In this document: in pieces, positions 29,495 to 40,388 of the stretch | Layout: each line of letters begins with the position of its first letter | Position numbering within the stretch: the stretch's first letter is position 1 | The notes under the pieces: generated by a model | Seen by the model: only the letters and a program-made list of their open reading frames with translations | Told to the model about the DNA's origin: nothing | Database searches by the model: none | Made by a program: the position numbers and the translations under genes | Origin: Microbacterium sp. NIBRBAC000506063 | GTDB lineage: Bacteria > Actinomycetota > Actinomycetes > Actinomycetales > Microbacteriaceae | Direction: 5' to 3' | DNA: 64,000 bases | Assembly (NCBI RefSeq): GCF_017968845.1 | Contig: NZ_CP072876.1 | Coordinates: 310,001 to 374,000, forward strand

Positions 29495-32400
29495 ATGTCC
29501 ACCGCCGTGATCTCCTATCCCCCGGAGCTGCCGGTCAGCGCCGCCCGCGAGGAGATCGCCGCCGCCATCCGCGACCACCAGGTCGTGATCGTCGCCGGCG
29601 CCACCGGCTCGGGCAAGACCACGCAGCTCCCCAAGATCTGCCTTGAGCTCGGCCGCGAGAACATCGCCCACACTCAGCCCCGCCGCCTGGCCGCGCGCAC
29701 GATCGCCGAGCGCGTCGCCGAGGAGCTGGAGGTTCCGGTCGGCGGCCTCGTCGGCTACAAGGTGCGCTTCACCGACCAGGTGTCGGATGCCACGCGCATC
29801 GCGCTCCTGACCGACGGGATCCTCCTCAACGAGATCCACCGCGATCGGCTGCTCCGCCGCTACGACACCATCATCATCGACGAGGCGCACGAGCGCTCCC
29901 TCAACGTCGACTTCCTCCTCGGCTATCTCAAGCGCATCCTGCCTGAGCGGCCGGACCTCAAGGTGATCGTCACGAGCGCCACGATCGATCCGGAGAGCTT
30001 CGCACGGCACTTCGCCCGGCCGGGTGCGCCCGAGGTCCCGATCATCGAGGTGTCGGGACGGACGTTCCCGGTGGAGATCCGGTACCGGCCGCTCGTCGAC
30101 GAGAACGCACCCGAGGACGGCGAGGCCGAGGACGAGGTCTCGGCGATCGTGGCCGCGCTCCGCGAGCTCGACCGCGAGCCCGCCGGCGATGTGCTCGTGT
30201 TCCTCCCCGGCGAGGCAGAGATCCGGGATGCGGCGGATGCCGTCCGCGGCGCCTACGCGAAGGACGCCCAGCCCACCGAGGTGCTCCCCTCTACGGCCGT
30301 CTGTCGGCCGCCGAGCAGCATCGGGTGTTCGAGAAGAGCCGTGTCGCCGGCATCCGACGCCGCGTGATCCTCGCCACGAACGTCGCCGAGACGAGTCTCA
30401 CCGTCCCTGGCATCAAGTACGTGATCGACACCGGCACCGCCCGGATCTCGCGCTACAGCCCGCGCTCGAAGGTGCAGCGACTGCCGATCGAGGCGATCTC
30501 TCAGGCCTCCGCGAACCAGCGCTCCGGCCGCGCCGGCCGCACGAGCGACGGCATCGCGATCCGCCTCTACAGTGAGGAGGACTTCGTGCGGCGCCCGGAG
30601 TTCACCGAGCCGGAGATCCTGCGGACGACCCTGGCGTCGGTCACGCTGCAGATGCTCGCGCTCGGCTTCGGCGACCTCGCCGACTTCCCCTTCCTCACCT
30701 CGCCGGACTCCCGCGGCGTCAAGGCGGCGCTCGACCTGCTGACCGAGCTCGGCGCTGTGGCGCAGGACCCTTCGACGAGCTCAGGGACCGGAAATCGCCT
30801 GACGCGCATCGGCCGCGACATCGCCCGGATGCCGATCGACCCGCGGTTCGCGCGCATGCTCGTCGAGGCGGAGCGCACGGGCGTCGTCGAGGACGTGCTC
30901 GCGATCGTCGCCGGGCTGTCGATCCAGGACGTCCGTGAGCGGCCTTCCGCCGATGCCCCCGAGTCGGTGCGCCAGGAGGCGGAGCGGGCGCACGCGCGCT
31001 TCACCGACCCGACGAGCGACTTCCTCGCGATGCTCGGCCTGTGGAAGCACCTGCGCGCGAAGCAGAAGGAGCTCGGCTCCAGCGCCTTCCGCAGGATGTG
31101 CCGCAGCGAGCACCTGAACTATGTGCGCGTGCGCGAGTGGTTCGACGTGCACCGGCAGCTGCGATCGCTTCTGCCGAAGGGCGACCGCTCCCGCCGCCAC
31201 CCCCGGTCGTCCCACGCAGACGACACCCACCTCCGGTCGTTGAGCGAGGAGCGCAGCGACGAGACGAAACGCGGTGACGTCCCGCAAGCGCGCCAGGGCG
31301 TTTCGTCTCGGGATCGCTGCGCGATTCCTCGCTCAACGACCGGAAGGGGGACGTTCCGCGAGGGGCACCGCCGGGAGGGACGCGAGGAACGACCGGGGGC
31401 GGACGCCGGGGCCGACGCGCATGCCGACGCGATCCACCGCGCGATCCTGGCCGGGCTCCTCTCCCAGATCGGGATCCTGGACGAACGGAACGCGAAGAGC
31501 GCGAAGGGCGCCAAGGACCCGAAGCGCCGCATCGCCGAATACCGGGGCGCCCGCGGCATCCGGTTCTCCATCTTCCCCGGGTCGGGTCTGCGGAAGAAGG
31601 GCCCGCGTGCGGTCATGGCCGCCGAGATCGTCGAGACCTCGCGCACCTTCGCCCGGACGGTCGCCGCGATCGACCCGGCCTGGGCGGAGGCGCTGGCCGG
31701 AGACCTCGCCAAGCGTCAGGTCTCCGAGCCGCACTGGTCGAAGGACGCCGGCGCCGCCATCGCCTTCGAGAAGGTGACGCTCTTCGGCGTGGAGATCGTG
31801 CCGCGCCGGCGCATCCCGTTCGCCCGCATCGATCGGGCCGGTTCCCGAGAGCTGTTCCTGCGCCACGCACTCGTCGAGGGCGAGTGGGAACCCTCGCGGC
31901 TGAACAGGCAGGCGGGCGCTTTCTGGCGCAGCAACACCGAGCTGCGCCGACGCCTGGAGAAACTGGAGGAGCGCGAGCGCCGCCGCGACATCCTCGCCGG
32001 AGACGAGGCGGTCTACCGCTTCTACGACGAGCGGATCCCGGCCGAGGTGTTCGACGTGCGCTCCTTCGAGAGGTGGTGGCGCGATGCGCGAGAGAAGACG
32101 CCGAAGCTGCTCGTCATGCGCGAGTCCGACCTGGTCGATCGCGACGATCGCGCCGATCAGAGCGAGTTCCCCACCCGCTGGACGCAGGGCGACCAGCAGC
32201 TCGGTCTCGCCTACCGCTTCGAGCCCGGCGCCGCCGACGACGGCGTGAGCGTCGTCGTACCCCTCGCGCTCCTCGCCCAGATCGACGACCGCGGCTTCGA
32301 CTGGCAGGTGCCCGGGCTGCGCGCGGAGCTCGTCACGGGCCTGCTGCGGGCACTTCCCAAGGCGATCCGCCGTCATGTGGTCCCGCGGCCGACTGGGCCG

Positions 32401-33625
32401 AGAAGTTCGGCGCGGAGCTGTCGGGAGCAGGTCCCGAGAACTCAGACGGCCTGCCCGAGCGCACCCTCCGCGAGACGCTCGCCCGATTCATCCAACCGCT
32501 CGCGAACCAGCCGGTGAGCGCGGACGACTTCAACATGGAGCGCGTGCCCGCCCATCTGCGGATGAACTTCCGCGCCGTCGACGAACGCGGGCGCGTGGTG
32601 GGGAGCGGCCGCGACCTGACCGCGCTGCAGACGCAGTTGTCGGATCGCGCGCGGACGGCGGTCTCGCGCTCCTTGAGCGCACCGCCCCGCGCTCCCCGGT
32701 CGCCCGGGCCGAGGACGAAGGATGCCGGCGGCGCTTCGAACGCCTCGGCGCCGATCGAGCGCGAGAACCTCACCGCCTGGGACTTCGGCGACCTCCCCGA
32801 AGTGCTGGACACGAAGGTCGCCGGCGGCATCGTGCGCGGATACCCTGCCGTCGTCGACGCCGGCAGGACGGCTTCGATCCGCGTGGAGGCGACGGCGGAT
32901 GCCGCGGCCGCCGCGACGCGCGACGGCGTCCTCCGCCTCGTGCTGCTGGGCGTCCCTCCCCCGCCGCCTATGTGCAGGAACACCTGACCGCGCCCGAGAA
33001 GCTCGCCCTGGCCGCGTCGCCGTATCCCTCCGCCGCCGCGCTCATCGAGGACTGCCGCCGGGCGGTCGCCCGTGCTCTCATCGAACAGGACGCGCCGGGT
33101 GGCGTGATCCGCGCCGAGGCCGAGTTCACCCGGGTGCGCGATGCGGTCTCGGCCCGCATCGTCGACGAGCTGTTCGCCTGCGTCTCGCTCGTGGCGAAGA
33201 TCCTTACCGCGGCGCGGGACGTGGAGCGCGGCATCCGATCGCAGAACTCCCTGGCCCTGCTCGGCACGCTGAACGACATCAAGGGTCAGCTGGCCGGCCT
33301 CGTCTTCCCCGGCTTCGTCTCGGCGACCGGCCGCGAGCGCCTCGCGCACTATCCCCGCTACCTCAGCGGGATCCTCGAGCGGCTGAAGACGCTGGAGGAC
33401 GCGCCCGGCAAGGATCGCGCGCGCCTCTCCGAATACGAGCGCATGGCGCAGGTGTTCGCGGATGCCGGAGGCACGGTGCCGCCGGCATCCGACTCCCCGG
33501 CCGCCCTCACCGAGGTGCGCTGGCTGCTCGAGGAGTACCGGGTGAGCCTGTTCGCGCAGCGCCTGGGCACCGCGCAGCCGGTCTCGCCGCAGCGGATCCA
33601 GAAGGCGCTCTCGACCCTCCGCTGA
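29495..33625 (+). CDS. hrpA: ATP-dependent RNA helicase HrpA (DEAH family)
   Basis: Large DEAH-box helicase acting on RNA. Walker A is GATGSGKTTQLPKICLE; the Walker B/DEAH box is TIIIDEAHERSLNVDF; then VTSATIDPESFARHFA, ATNVAETSLTVPGIKYVID and QRSGRAGR. Helicase-associated and DUF3418 C-terminal regions follow, ending QRIQKALSTLR. Three lost C residues (near 30291, 32385 and 32950) break the frame; repaired, the length is 1377 residues, somewhat longer than usual. Part of the excess comes from two palindromic repeats translated in frame at 30768 and 31233. ATG 29495 follows TGAGGG closely. Confidence 0.92.
30768..30786. repeat. 19-bp palindrome-like repeat inside hrpA
   Basis: CCCTTCGACGAGCTCAGGG, of the CCCTTCGAC-n-GCTCAGGG type seen dispersed in many bacterial genomes. 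It encodes the low-complexity stretch DPSTSSGTG between helicase-associated segments ELGAVAQ and NRLTRIGRDIA, and preserves the frame. Confidence 0.65.
31233..31343. repeat. 111-bp palindromic repeat translated in frame inside hrpA
   Basis: The left arm (31233-31271) begins CCGGTCGTTGAGCGAGGAG and ends GACGAAACG. The right arm (31299-31343) is its inverted relative. The loop is 27 nt. The length is exactly 37 codons, keeping hrpA open and adding LRSLSEERSDETKR and related residues in a disordered-looking insert. It belongs to the same family as 18421. Confidence 0.75.
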
Positions 33626-33685
33626 AATCGCGTCCCTTCCCGTCCCGGCGGCGCCTTCCGGGCCAGGACTGGCTAGCCTGGAGGC

Positions 33686-34625
33686 ATGGCTCAGGCAATC
33701 GTCTACACCGAGATCGGTCCCCCTCCGTGCTGCGACTGGAGGAGGTGCCGGAACCCGCCCCGGCCCCGGTCAGCTCGTCGTGGCCGTGCAGGCCGCGGGG
33801 TGAACCCGATCGACGCGAAGCTGCGCGGAGGCGTCCGCCCTCCCCGCCGATCACCGAGCCGCGCCGAGTGGGATTCGACGGCGCGGGCGTCGTCTCCGCC
33901 GTCGGCGAGGGGATCACCGCCTTCTCCGTGGGAGACCGCGTCGCGATCGGCTGGGGTGCGGGCACCTACGCGACGTCCGTCGTCGTCGACGCCGCGCACG
34001 CGGCTCTTATTCCCGATGAGGTGACGGCCGAAGAGGGCGCAGGCATCGGCATCCCGCGGGCACCGCCTATCAGGCGCTGAAGTCCCTGGGCGTCGAAGCC
34101 TCCGACACCCTTCTCATCCACGGCGGCAGCGGGGCGGTCGGCCAGGCGGCGATCCAGTTCGCCGTGGCGTGGGGCGCGACCGTCGTCGCCACCGGCAGCC
34201 CGGCCCGCCACGAGCAGCTGCGCGCGCTCGGGGCGATCCCGGTCGCCTACGGAGAAGGACTTCTCGAGCGTCTCCGTGAAGCCGCGCCCGACGGCGTCAC
34301 CGTCGCGCTCGACTGCGCCGGCACTGACGAGGCCCTCGACACCTCCCTCGCCCTCGTCGCCGACCGCGGGCGCGTCGCCACGATCGTGCGAGGGCCGGAT
34401 GCGGCGGACTACGGCATCCGCGCCTTCTCCGGAGGGTCGCCGACCCCGCTCACCGAGCAGGAGAACGCCTGGCGGATCGCAGCGTTGGCGGCCACCGTCG
34501 AGCTCATCGCCCGGGGCGACTTCGTGATCGACCTCGGCCCGCAATTCGCGCTGGCCGATGCCGCGAAGGCGCATGAGCTCGTCGAGACCGGCAAGGCCGG
34601 CGGCAAGATCGTGCTCATTCCGTGA
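33686..34625 (+). CDS. Zinc-free alcohol dehydrogenase / quinone oxidoreductase (MDR family)
   Basis: NADPH-dependent oxidoreductase of the medium-chain family. N-terminal GroES-like domain: AQAIVYTEIGPPSVLRLEEV, VQAAGVNPIDAKLRGG and VGFDGAGVVSAVGEGI. Rossmann domain: LLIHGGSGAVGQAAIQFAV; the end reads LVETGKAGGKIVLIP. No zinc-binding cysteines are seen, as in quinone reductases. Five single-base losses (near 33722, 33763, 33800, 33842 and 34055) make this the most damaged gene; all are cured by one added G or C, giving 314 residues. Its stop overlaps the next gene's GTG (GTGA). Confidence 0.83.
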
Positions 34626-35439
34626 GCGCGGACGCGAACGAGCTTCTGCAGGCGCGCTACGGACGAGGTCAGGCCCCGGAGCTGTCGATCGACGTCCCCG
34701 AGGCCCTCGCGCTCCTGCTGCGTCACCGCTCGGTGCGGGCCTTCACCGATGCGCCCGTGGGCGACGACGCGGTCACGGCGATCATCGCCGCCGCGCAGTC
34801 CGCCTCCTCATCATCGAACCACCAGGCGTACAGCATCATCGAGGTCCGCGACCCCGCACGCAAGCAGCGGCTCGTCGAGCGCGGCCGCGGCAGCCTCTTC
34901 CTCCCCAGGCGCCCGTGATCCTGCTCTTCGTCGCGGACTGGGCGCGAAACGGACAGCTCGCCGCCCGCAGCGGTGAGGACCATGCGGCGACCGAGTACCT
35001 CGAGAGCACGCTGGTCGCGGTGGCGGATGCGGCCCTCGCCGCCCAGAACGCCGTCGTCGCCGCATCCGCCCTCGGGCTGGGAGCCTGCTTCCTGGGATCG
35101 CTGCGCAACGAGACCGACTTCATGGCGGAGGAGTTCGCCCTCCCTCCCGGGGCGGTCATCGTCTTCGGCGTCGCTCTCGGGTGGCCCGACCCCGCCGAGC
35201 GGGCGGGCGTCAAGCCGCGGCTTCCCCAGAGGGTCGTGCGTCACCGCGAAAGGTACACGGATGCCGCGCCGGAGGACATCGAGGCCTATGACCGGGCGCT
35301 CGCGGAGTACTACCGCGCCTACGGCCGCTCGCACAGCTGGATCTCGGCCGCCATCGGCCGGGTGCGCGACATCGCCGGGCTGCACGGCCGCGAGGGCATG
35401 CGCGCCGCCTTCGCCCGACGCGGGCTGCCGTCGCGCTGA
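34622..35439 (+). CDS. Nitroreductase family NADPH-flavin oxidoreductase (NfsA/FRP type)
   Basis: FMN-dependent reductase. RHRSVRAFTDAPVGDDAVTA is the FMN-phosphate region, IIAAAQSASSSSNHQAYSII is the conserved FRP segment, and VVAASALGLGACFLGSLRN and PPGAVIVFGVALGWPDP follow. The C-terminal part (YTDAAPEDIEAYDRALAEYY) supports the NfsA-like group. One lost C near 34905 truncates it; repaired, it has 272 residues. It starts at GTG 34622, overlapping the quinone oxidoreductase stop, so the two redox enzymes are translationally coupled. Confidence 0.87.
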
Positions 35440-35477
35440 CGCGCGCCCGGCCCACCCCGACCCCGTACGCTGGGGGC

Positions 35478-36476
35478 ATGACCGGACTTCGCTGGGGCAT
35501 TCTCGCCACCGGATTCATCGCACGCCTCTTCACCGAAGACCTCCGCGCCTCGGGGATCGAAGTCGTCGCGGTCGGATCCCGCTCTCAGGAGTCGGCGGAC
35601 GCCTTCGCCGCGCGCTTCAAGATCCCGCGCGCCTACGGCAGCTATGAGGAGCTGGTGGCGGATGCCGAGGTCGACATCGTCTACGTCGCCACGCCGCATC
35701 CGCAGCACGCGGAGAACGCCCTGGCCGCGCTCGCGGCGGGCAAGCACGTCCTCGTGGAGAAGCCCTTCACCCTGAACCGGGCCGAGGCCGAGAGGGTGCG
35801 GGCCTTCGCCGCCGAACGGGGCCTCCTGGTGATGGAGGCGATGTGGACCCGGTATCTCCCCCACATCGTCCGGATGCGGGAGCTCCTCGCGGGCGGGGCG
35901 ATCGGCGAGATCCGGGCCGTGACCGCCGCGCACATGCAGCTGCTGCCGACCGATCCCGCGCACCGGCTCAACGACCTCGCGCTCGGCGGCGGCGCGCTGC
36001 TCGACCTGGGCATCTATCCCGTCTCCTTCGTCTGGGACGTGCTGGGCGCGCCGACGAGCGTCCATGCCGTCGGGCGGCTCTCGGAGACCGGCGCCGACAC
36101 CGAGGTCGCGACCGTCATGACCCACGCGGGTGGCGTGGTCTCGACCACCCTGAGCTCGTCACGTGCGGCCGGGGCCAGCACGGCCACCGTCGTCGGCACC
36201 GAGGGGCGCATCGAGATCGATCACTTCTGGCTGGCGCCGAGCACCCTGCGTCTGGTCGGTCCGGACGGGACCGTGCGCGAGGAGTTCGACGGGCGCCCGG
36301 CATCCGACGAAGGGCGAGGCATGCAGTTCGAGGCCTACGCCGCCGAGCGCCTCGTACGCGAGGGCCTGATCGACGGCGAGGTGCTGCCGATCGCCGAGAC
36401 CGTCGCCATCATGGGGTGCCTGGATGAGATCCGCGGGCAGATCGGCGTCCGCTACCCTGACGAGACCGACCGCTGA
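35478..36476 (+). CDS. Gfo/Idh/MocA family oxidoreductase
   Basis: Intact 332-residue NAD(P)-dependent dehydrogenase. Rossmann start LRWGILATGFIARLFTEDL, then DIVYVATPHPQHAENALAAL, the EKP motif GKHVLVEKPFTLNR and the C-terminal domain LGGGALLDLGIYPVSFVW with a catalytic Asp and Tyr but not the usual His. It resembles the dihydrodiol dehydrogenase-like subgroup acting on sugars or diols. The substrate is unknown. It starts 38 nt after the nitroreductase and is followed 18 nt later by the NYN gene. Confidence 0.87.
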   Translation: MTGLRWGILATGFIARLFTEDLRASGIEVVAVGSRSQESADAFAARFKIPRAYGSYEELVADAEVDIVYVATPHPQHAENALAALAAGKHVLVEKPFTLNRAEAERVRAFAAERGLLVMEAMWTRYLPHIVRMRELLAGGAIGEIRAVTAAHMQLLPTDPAHRLNDLALGGGALLDLGIYPVSFVWDVLGAPTSVHAVGRLSETGADTEVATVMTHAGGVVSTTLSSSRAAGASTATVVGTEGRIEIDHFWLAPSTLRLVGPDGTVREEFDGRPASDEGRGMQFEAYAAERLVREGLIDGEVLPIAETVAIMGCLDEIRGQIGVRYPDETDR

Positions 36477-36494
36477 GCGCGGCGAAGGAGCATC

Positions 36495-37382
36495 ATGGCT
36501 GAGAACCCGGACACCCGCGTCGCGGTCTACCTCGACTTCGACAACATCGTCATCTCCTGGTACGACCGGGTGCACGGACGCAACGCCTACGGCAAGGACC
36601 GCCAGAAGATCGCCGAGAACCCGGGCGATCCCGAGGTCGCCGAGCGGCTCGCGCAGGCGACGATCGAGGTCGGCGCCATCATCGACTACGCGTCCTCCTG
36701 GGGCACGCTCGTCCTCACCCGCGCCTATGCCGACTGGTCGTCACCGGTCAATGCCGTGTACCGCTCGCAGCTGGTCGCCCGGGCCGTGGATCTCGTGCAG
36801 CTGTTCCCGGCGGCGGCCTACGCGAAGAACGGCGCCGACATCCGCCTGGCCGTCGACACGGTCGAGGACATGTTCCGCCTCCCCGACCTCACCCATGTGG
36901 TGATCGTCGCGGGCGACAGCGACTACGTCCCGCTCGCGCAGCGCTGCAAGCGCCTCGGCCGCTATGTGATCGGCGTCGGCGTCGCCGGCTCCACCGCGAA
37001 GTCGCTCGCGGCGGCGTGCGACCAGTTCGAGTCCTACGACTCCCTGCCGGGCGTCGCCCCGATCGCCGAGGCGGAGCCCAAGGAGGTCCCCAAGGCGAAG
37101 GCCGCACCGCGCCGCGCGAAGGCCAGCGGCAAGGCGCCGGCGAAGGACGAGGCGACCGCGCTGCTGGAGCGCGCCCTGCGGCTCGGGCACGACAAGAGCG
37201 ACGGCGACGACGACTGGTTGCACAGCTCGGCCGTGAAGACCCAGATGCGCCGAATGGACCCCTCCTTCAGCGAGAAGGCCCTCGGCTACAAGTCGTTCTC
37301 GGAGTTCCTGAAGTCGCGTGACGCGGTCGCCGAGCTCGAGGAGACCGGCCACGAGCGGCTCGTGCGGCTGCGGGGGCGTTAG
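36495..37382 (+). CDS. NYN-domain (LabA/DUF88, PIN-like) nuclease with C-terminal LOTUS/OST-HTH-like domain
   Basis: Intact 295-residue protein. The NYN domain (about 8-180) has acidic metal-site residues in VAVYLDFDNIVISWY, ADIRLAVDTVEDMF and VIVAGDSDYVPLAQRCK. A Lys/Ala/Pro-rich linker (about 188-215) leads to a C-terminal domain (LLERALRLGHDKSD, SAVKTQMRRMDPSFSEKALG and YKSFSEFLKSRDAV) that looks like an OST-HTH/LOTUS RNA-binding fold. It is likely an RNA-cleaving or RNA-binding protein. ATG 36495 follows GCGAAGGAGCATC, a good ribosome site. Confidence 0.85.
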   Translation: MAENPDTRVAVYLDFDNIVISWYDRVHGRNAYGKDRQKIAENPGDPEVAERLAQATIEVGAIIDYASSWGTLVLTRAYADWSSPVNAVYRSQLVARAVDLVQLFPAAAYAKNGADIRLAVDTVEDMFRLPDLTHVVIVAGDSDYVPLAQRCKRLGRYVIGVGVAGSTAKSLAAACDQFESYDSLPGVAPIAEAEPKEVPKAKAAPRRAKASGKAPAKDEATALLERALRLGHDKSDGDDDWLHSSAVKTQMRRMDPSFSEKALGYKSFSEFLKSRDAVAELEETGHERLVRLRGR

Positions 37383-37401
37383 AGGCGAGCCCCGGGCGGG
37401 T

Positions 37402-38651
37402 TCAGACGCTGCGCAGGCCGCGCCACGCGATCATCGCCACGGCCGCCGTGGCGATGCCGATCACACCGTAGCCGACACGCGGTCCGAAGGCGTCCGCGAG
37501 CGCGCCGACGAGGAGTCCCGTGACCACGTTCGAGCCCGGCATGGCCATCGTCCAGATCCCCATGACCCGGCCTCGGATCGGCGCCGGGGTCTGAAGCATG
37601 ACGAAGGCGTTGGCCCGCGCGATGAACCACATGGAGGCGGCGCCCACCAGCGCCATCGCCGCGAACAGCGAGGGAAGGGTCGGCGCGAGGGCCGCCAGCA
37701 CGACAGCCGCGGCCAGCGCGAGGGCGAGGGTGCGCACCTCCCCGCTGCGCGGATCGACGGGCCCCGCGGCGGAGAGCAGCGCCCCGGGCAGAGCGCCGAG
37801 GCCGAACGCCACGGCCAGCGCGCCGTAGGTCTCGCCACCGGCGCGGAACACCTCGGAGACCATCAGCGGCATCACGACGGCGATGTTGAAGGACGCCGAC
37901 GCCCCCACGGCGAGGACGAGCGTCGCCCGGATCGGCGGCGTGAAGGACGCGTAGCGCCAGGCCGACCTCCACGAGGCCGCGGGGATCGCCGGAGGCGGCG
38001 GGTCCGTCGCATCCGCTCCTCCCGCCTGCGGCCCGCGATCCGAGGGGCGCCCCAGGGACAGCAGCACGATCAGGGCGGGGACGAAGGCGAGGGCGTTCAC
38101 GACGAAGCACCAGCCCGTGTGACCGACGAGCAGCAGGATGCCGGCGAGCGCCGGACCGATGATGCGCGCGCGTTGATCACGACCTCGTTCATGCTCACCG
38201 CGCTCGTCACCCGATCGCGGCCGACGATGTCGAGCACGAGAAGCTGGCGGGCCGGGTTGTCCGCGGCGAAGGCCAGACCCTGCACGAGCGAGAGTCCGAC
38301 GAGGGCGGGAATCGTCGCCGTGCCGGTGAACACGAGCACGGCGAACGCGGCGGCGACCAGCATCTGCACGGTCTGCGTCACGATGAGCACCCCGCGCCGG
38401 GAGAACCTGTCGACGAACGCCCCCGCGACCGAGCCCAGCAGGAGCGTGGGGAGCATCATGCATCCGGTGACCAGACCGAGAGCCACCCCGTCGCCGCCCA
38501 ACTCCACGACGAGCCACGCCACGGCGACCGCCGACGCCATCCCGCCCGCGCCGGAGAGGAGCTGCGCGAGACTCCAGCGCCGGTACTCCCGCACCTGGAG
38601 CGACCGGAACGAGCGCGCGAGCGCGGCGGCGAGCCTAGCCCGTCGCGTCAC
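37402..38651 (-). CDS. MFS carrier (MFS_3 type) at the end of the glycoside locus
   Basis: 416-residue transporter after restoring one base near 38170 (VVINAARIIGPALAGI). It shows WSLAQLLSGAGGMASAVAVA, AGAFVDRFSRRGVLIVTQT, QGLAFAADNPARQLLVLDIV and APIRGRVMGIWTMAMPGSN. GTG 38651 is chosen as the start; it overlaps the 3' end of the glycosidase gene by 17 nt, implying coupling to that operon. It may export a by-product or carry the substrate; the sequence alone does not say. Confidence 0.8.
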
Positions 38652-40388
38652 GCTGCACGCCGTGTCCGTGGGGGAAGAGGGGATCCTCCGTGTCGAAGGG
38701 GACATCGGTGCGGGAGGCCTCGACGGCAGCCGTCGACCGCGGCAGGTCGAAGGGAAGCCGCCGGTGAAGGCGCTCCTCCCGGTGAGCGCCTCCCACACGA
38801 CGTCGTCGGAGGCGCCGTAGTCGACGACCAGGCAGGCGGCGGCGTCGACGATCGGGGTCAGAACCGCGGGTCGCTCGAGGTAGACGATGACCACGGTGGG
38901 CGCCTTCGCGGCGAGCGCGGCCACACGATCGGTCACCCCGGCCGGGAACGCGAGGCTTCCGCCGTGCAGGAAGTCTCCCAGCCTGCTGTCCGGATCGGGC
39001 TCCCACGGCGAGTCCAGCCGGACGACGATGAGATCCGCCTCGTCCGGCGTCCCGACCTCGGCGAGGCCGTGCCGGGACGCGCCCTCGATGCCCTCGCCGT
39101 AGACGGCAGTGCCGCTCCGGATGGGGAGCGCGCCCTCGTCCGTGAGCAGCGTGAGGGAACGCCGCTGAGCCTGGAGGCCGCGCTCCCGGAATGCGGGATC
39201 GTGCGCGACACCCGTCGCCGAACGGGGATCGGCCGGCTGCGCGTCGAAGAGGCCGAGCCGGAACTTCTCGAGGAGGATACGGCGCACGGACTGGTCGATC
39301 CGCTCCTCGCTGACCCGACCGGTTCGCACGAGCTCGACGACCTCGGCGGTGCTCGTATCCCCGCCGAACTGGTCGATCCCGACGTCGAAGGCGAGCGCGA
39401 GGCGCTCGGAGACCGAGAGGTGCCAGGCGCCGTGCGCGATCGGCCCGAAGGGCTCGCCCTCGAAGGGCTCCGCGTCGATGACGTTCCAGTCGGTCGTCAC
39501 GATGCCGTCGAAACCGTAGGCGCCGCGCAGCAGGTCGTGGACGACGGACCGGTTGAAGGCGAAGCCGCGCTCCTCCCAGTCGGTGCCCACCGGCTTCCCG
39601 TAGTAGACCATGAACTGGGTGGCGCCGGCCTGCATCGCCCTCTCGAAGGGGCGGAGGTGGAGCTGCTGCATCCCGCCCGGATACACCTGGTCCGGATAGC
39701 GCACGTCGATCGCGTCATTGCCGTCTTTCTGCGGGCCCGCTCCCGGGAAGTGCTTCACGACGGCGGTGACGCTCGCGGCACCGAGGGCATCACCCCCGCG
39801 CAGACCGCGGATGAAGGCCGCCGTCAGCTCGGAGACGGCATCGACGTCTTCGCCGAAGGTGCCGTAGCCGCGCACCCAGCGGGGCTCGGTGAACAGGTCG
39901 GCCATCGGACCGAGATACGAGCGGATGCCCATCGCGAGGAGCTCGCGGCGCACGATGTCGCCGTACTCCTCGGCGAGCGCGATGTCGCCGATGGCGCCCA
40001 GCCCGGTGTGCTCGGGCCAGCGCGAGAGCGCATCGATCGAGGTCCCCGTGTACGGGCTGGACTTGTAGCCGCTGCGCGGATCGGTGGACACCGTCATGGG
40101 AATGCCGAGTCGCGTCTCGGCGGCCAGGCGCTGCAGCGTGTTCGTCCACTCCGCGATCTGAGCGGGGTCGGTGCCGTTGACCATCACGACGTGGGAGATG
40201 AGCTTGCCCTGCAGGTGCTCGCGGGCCGTCGCCAGCGCCTCCTCCGGCGAGACCTTCTCGTCTGCCAGCCAGGAGTAGGGGTGGAAGAGCTGTCCCGCCT
40301 TCTCCTCCACCGTCATCCGCGCCAGCAGGTCGGAGGCTCGCTGCTCCGGAGACAGGGCGGGGTCGCGGTAGTCGGGCACGACGATCAC
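38635..40388 (-). CDS. Glycoside hydrolase family 3 (beta-glucosidase-like), cytoplasmic
   Basis: 584-residue enzyme after restoring one base near 38760. ALSPEQRASDLLARMTVEEK and AGQLFHPYS form the GH3 start, VTAVVKHFPGAGPQKDGND is the KHF motif, and GFDGIVTTDWNVIDAEPF carries the nucleophile Asp. The C-terminal domain (ADLIVVRLDSPWEPDP, APTVVIVYLERPAVLTP) completes the GH3 form. There is no signal peptide, so it acts inside on an imported glycoside. Its GTG overlaps the stop of the TIM-barrel gene upstream (GTGA). Confidence 0.87.
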
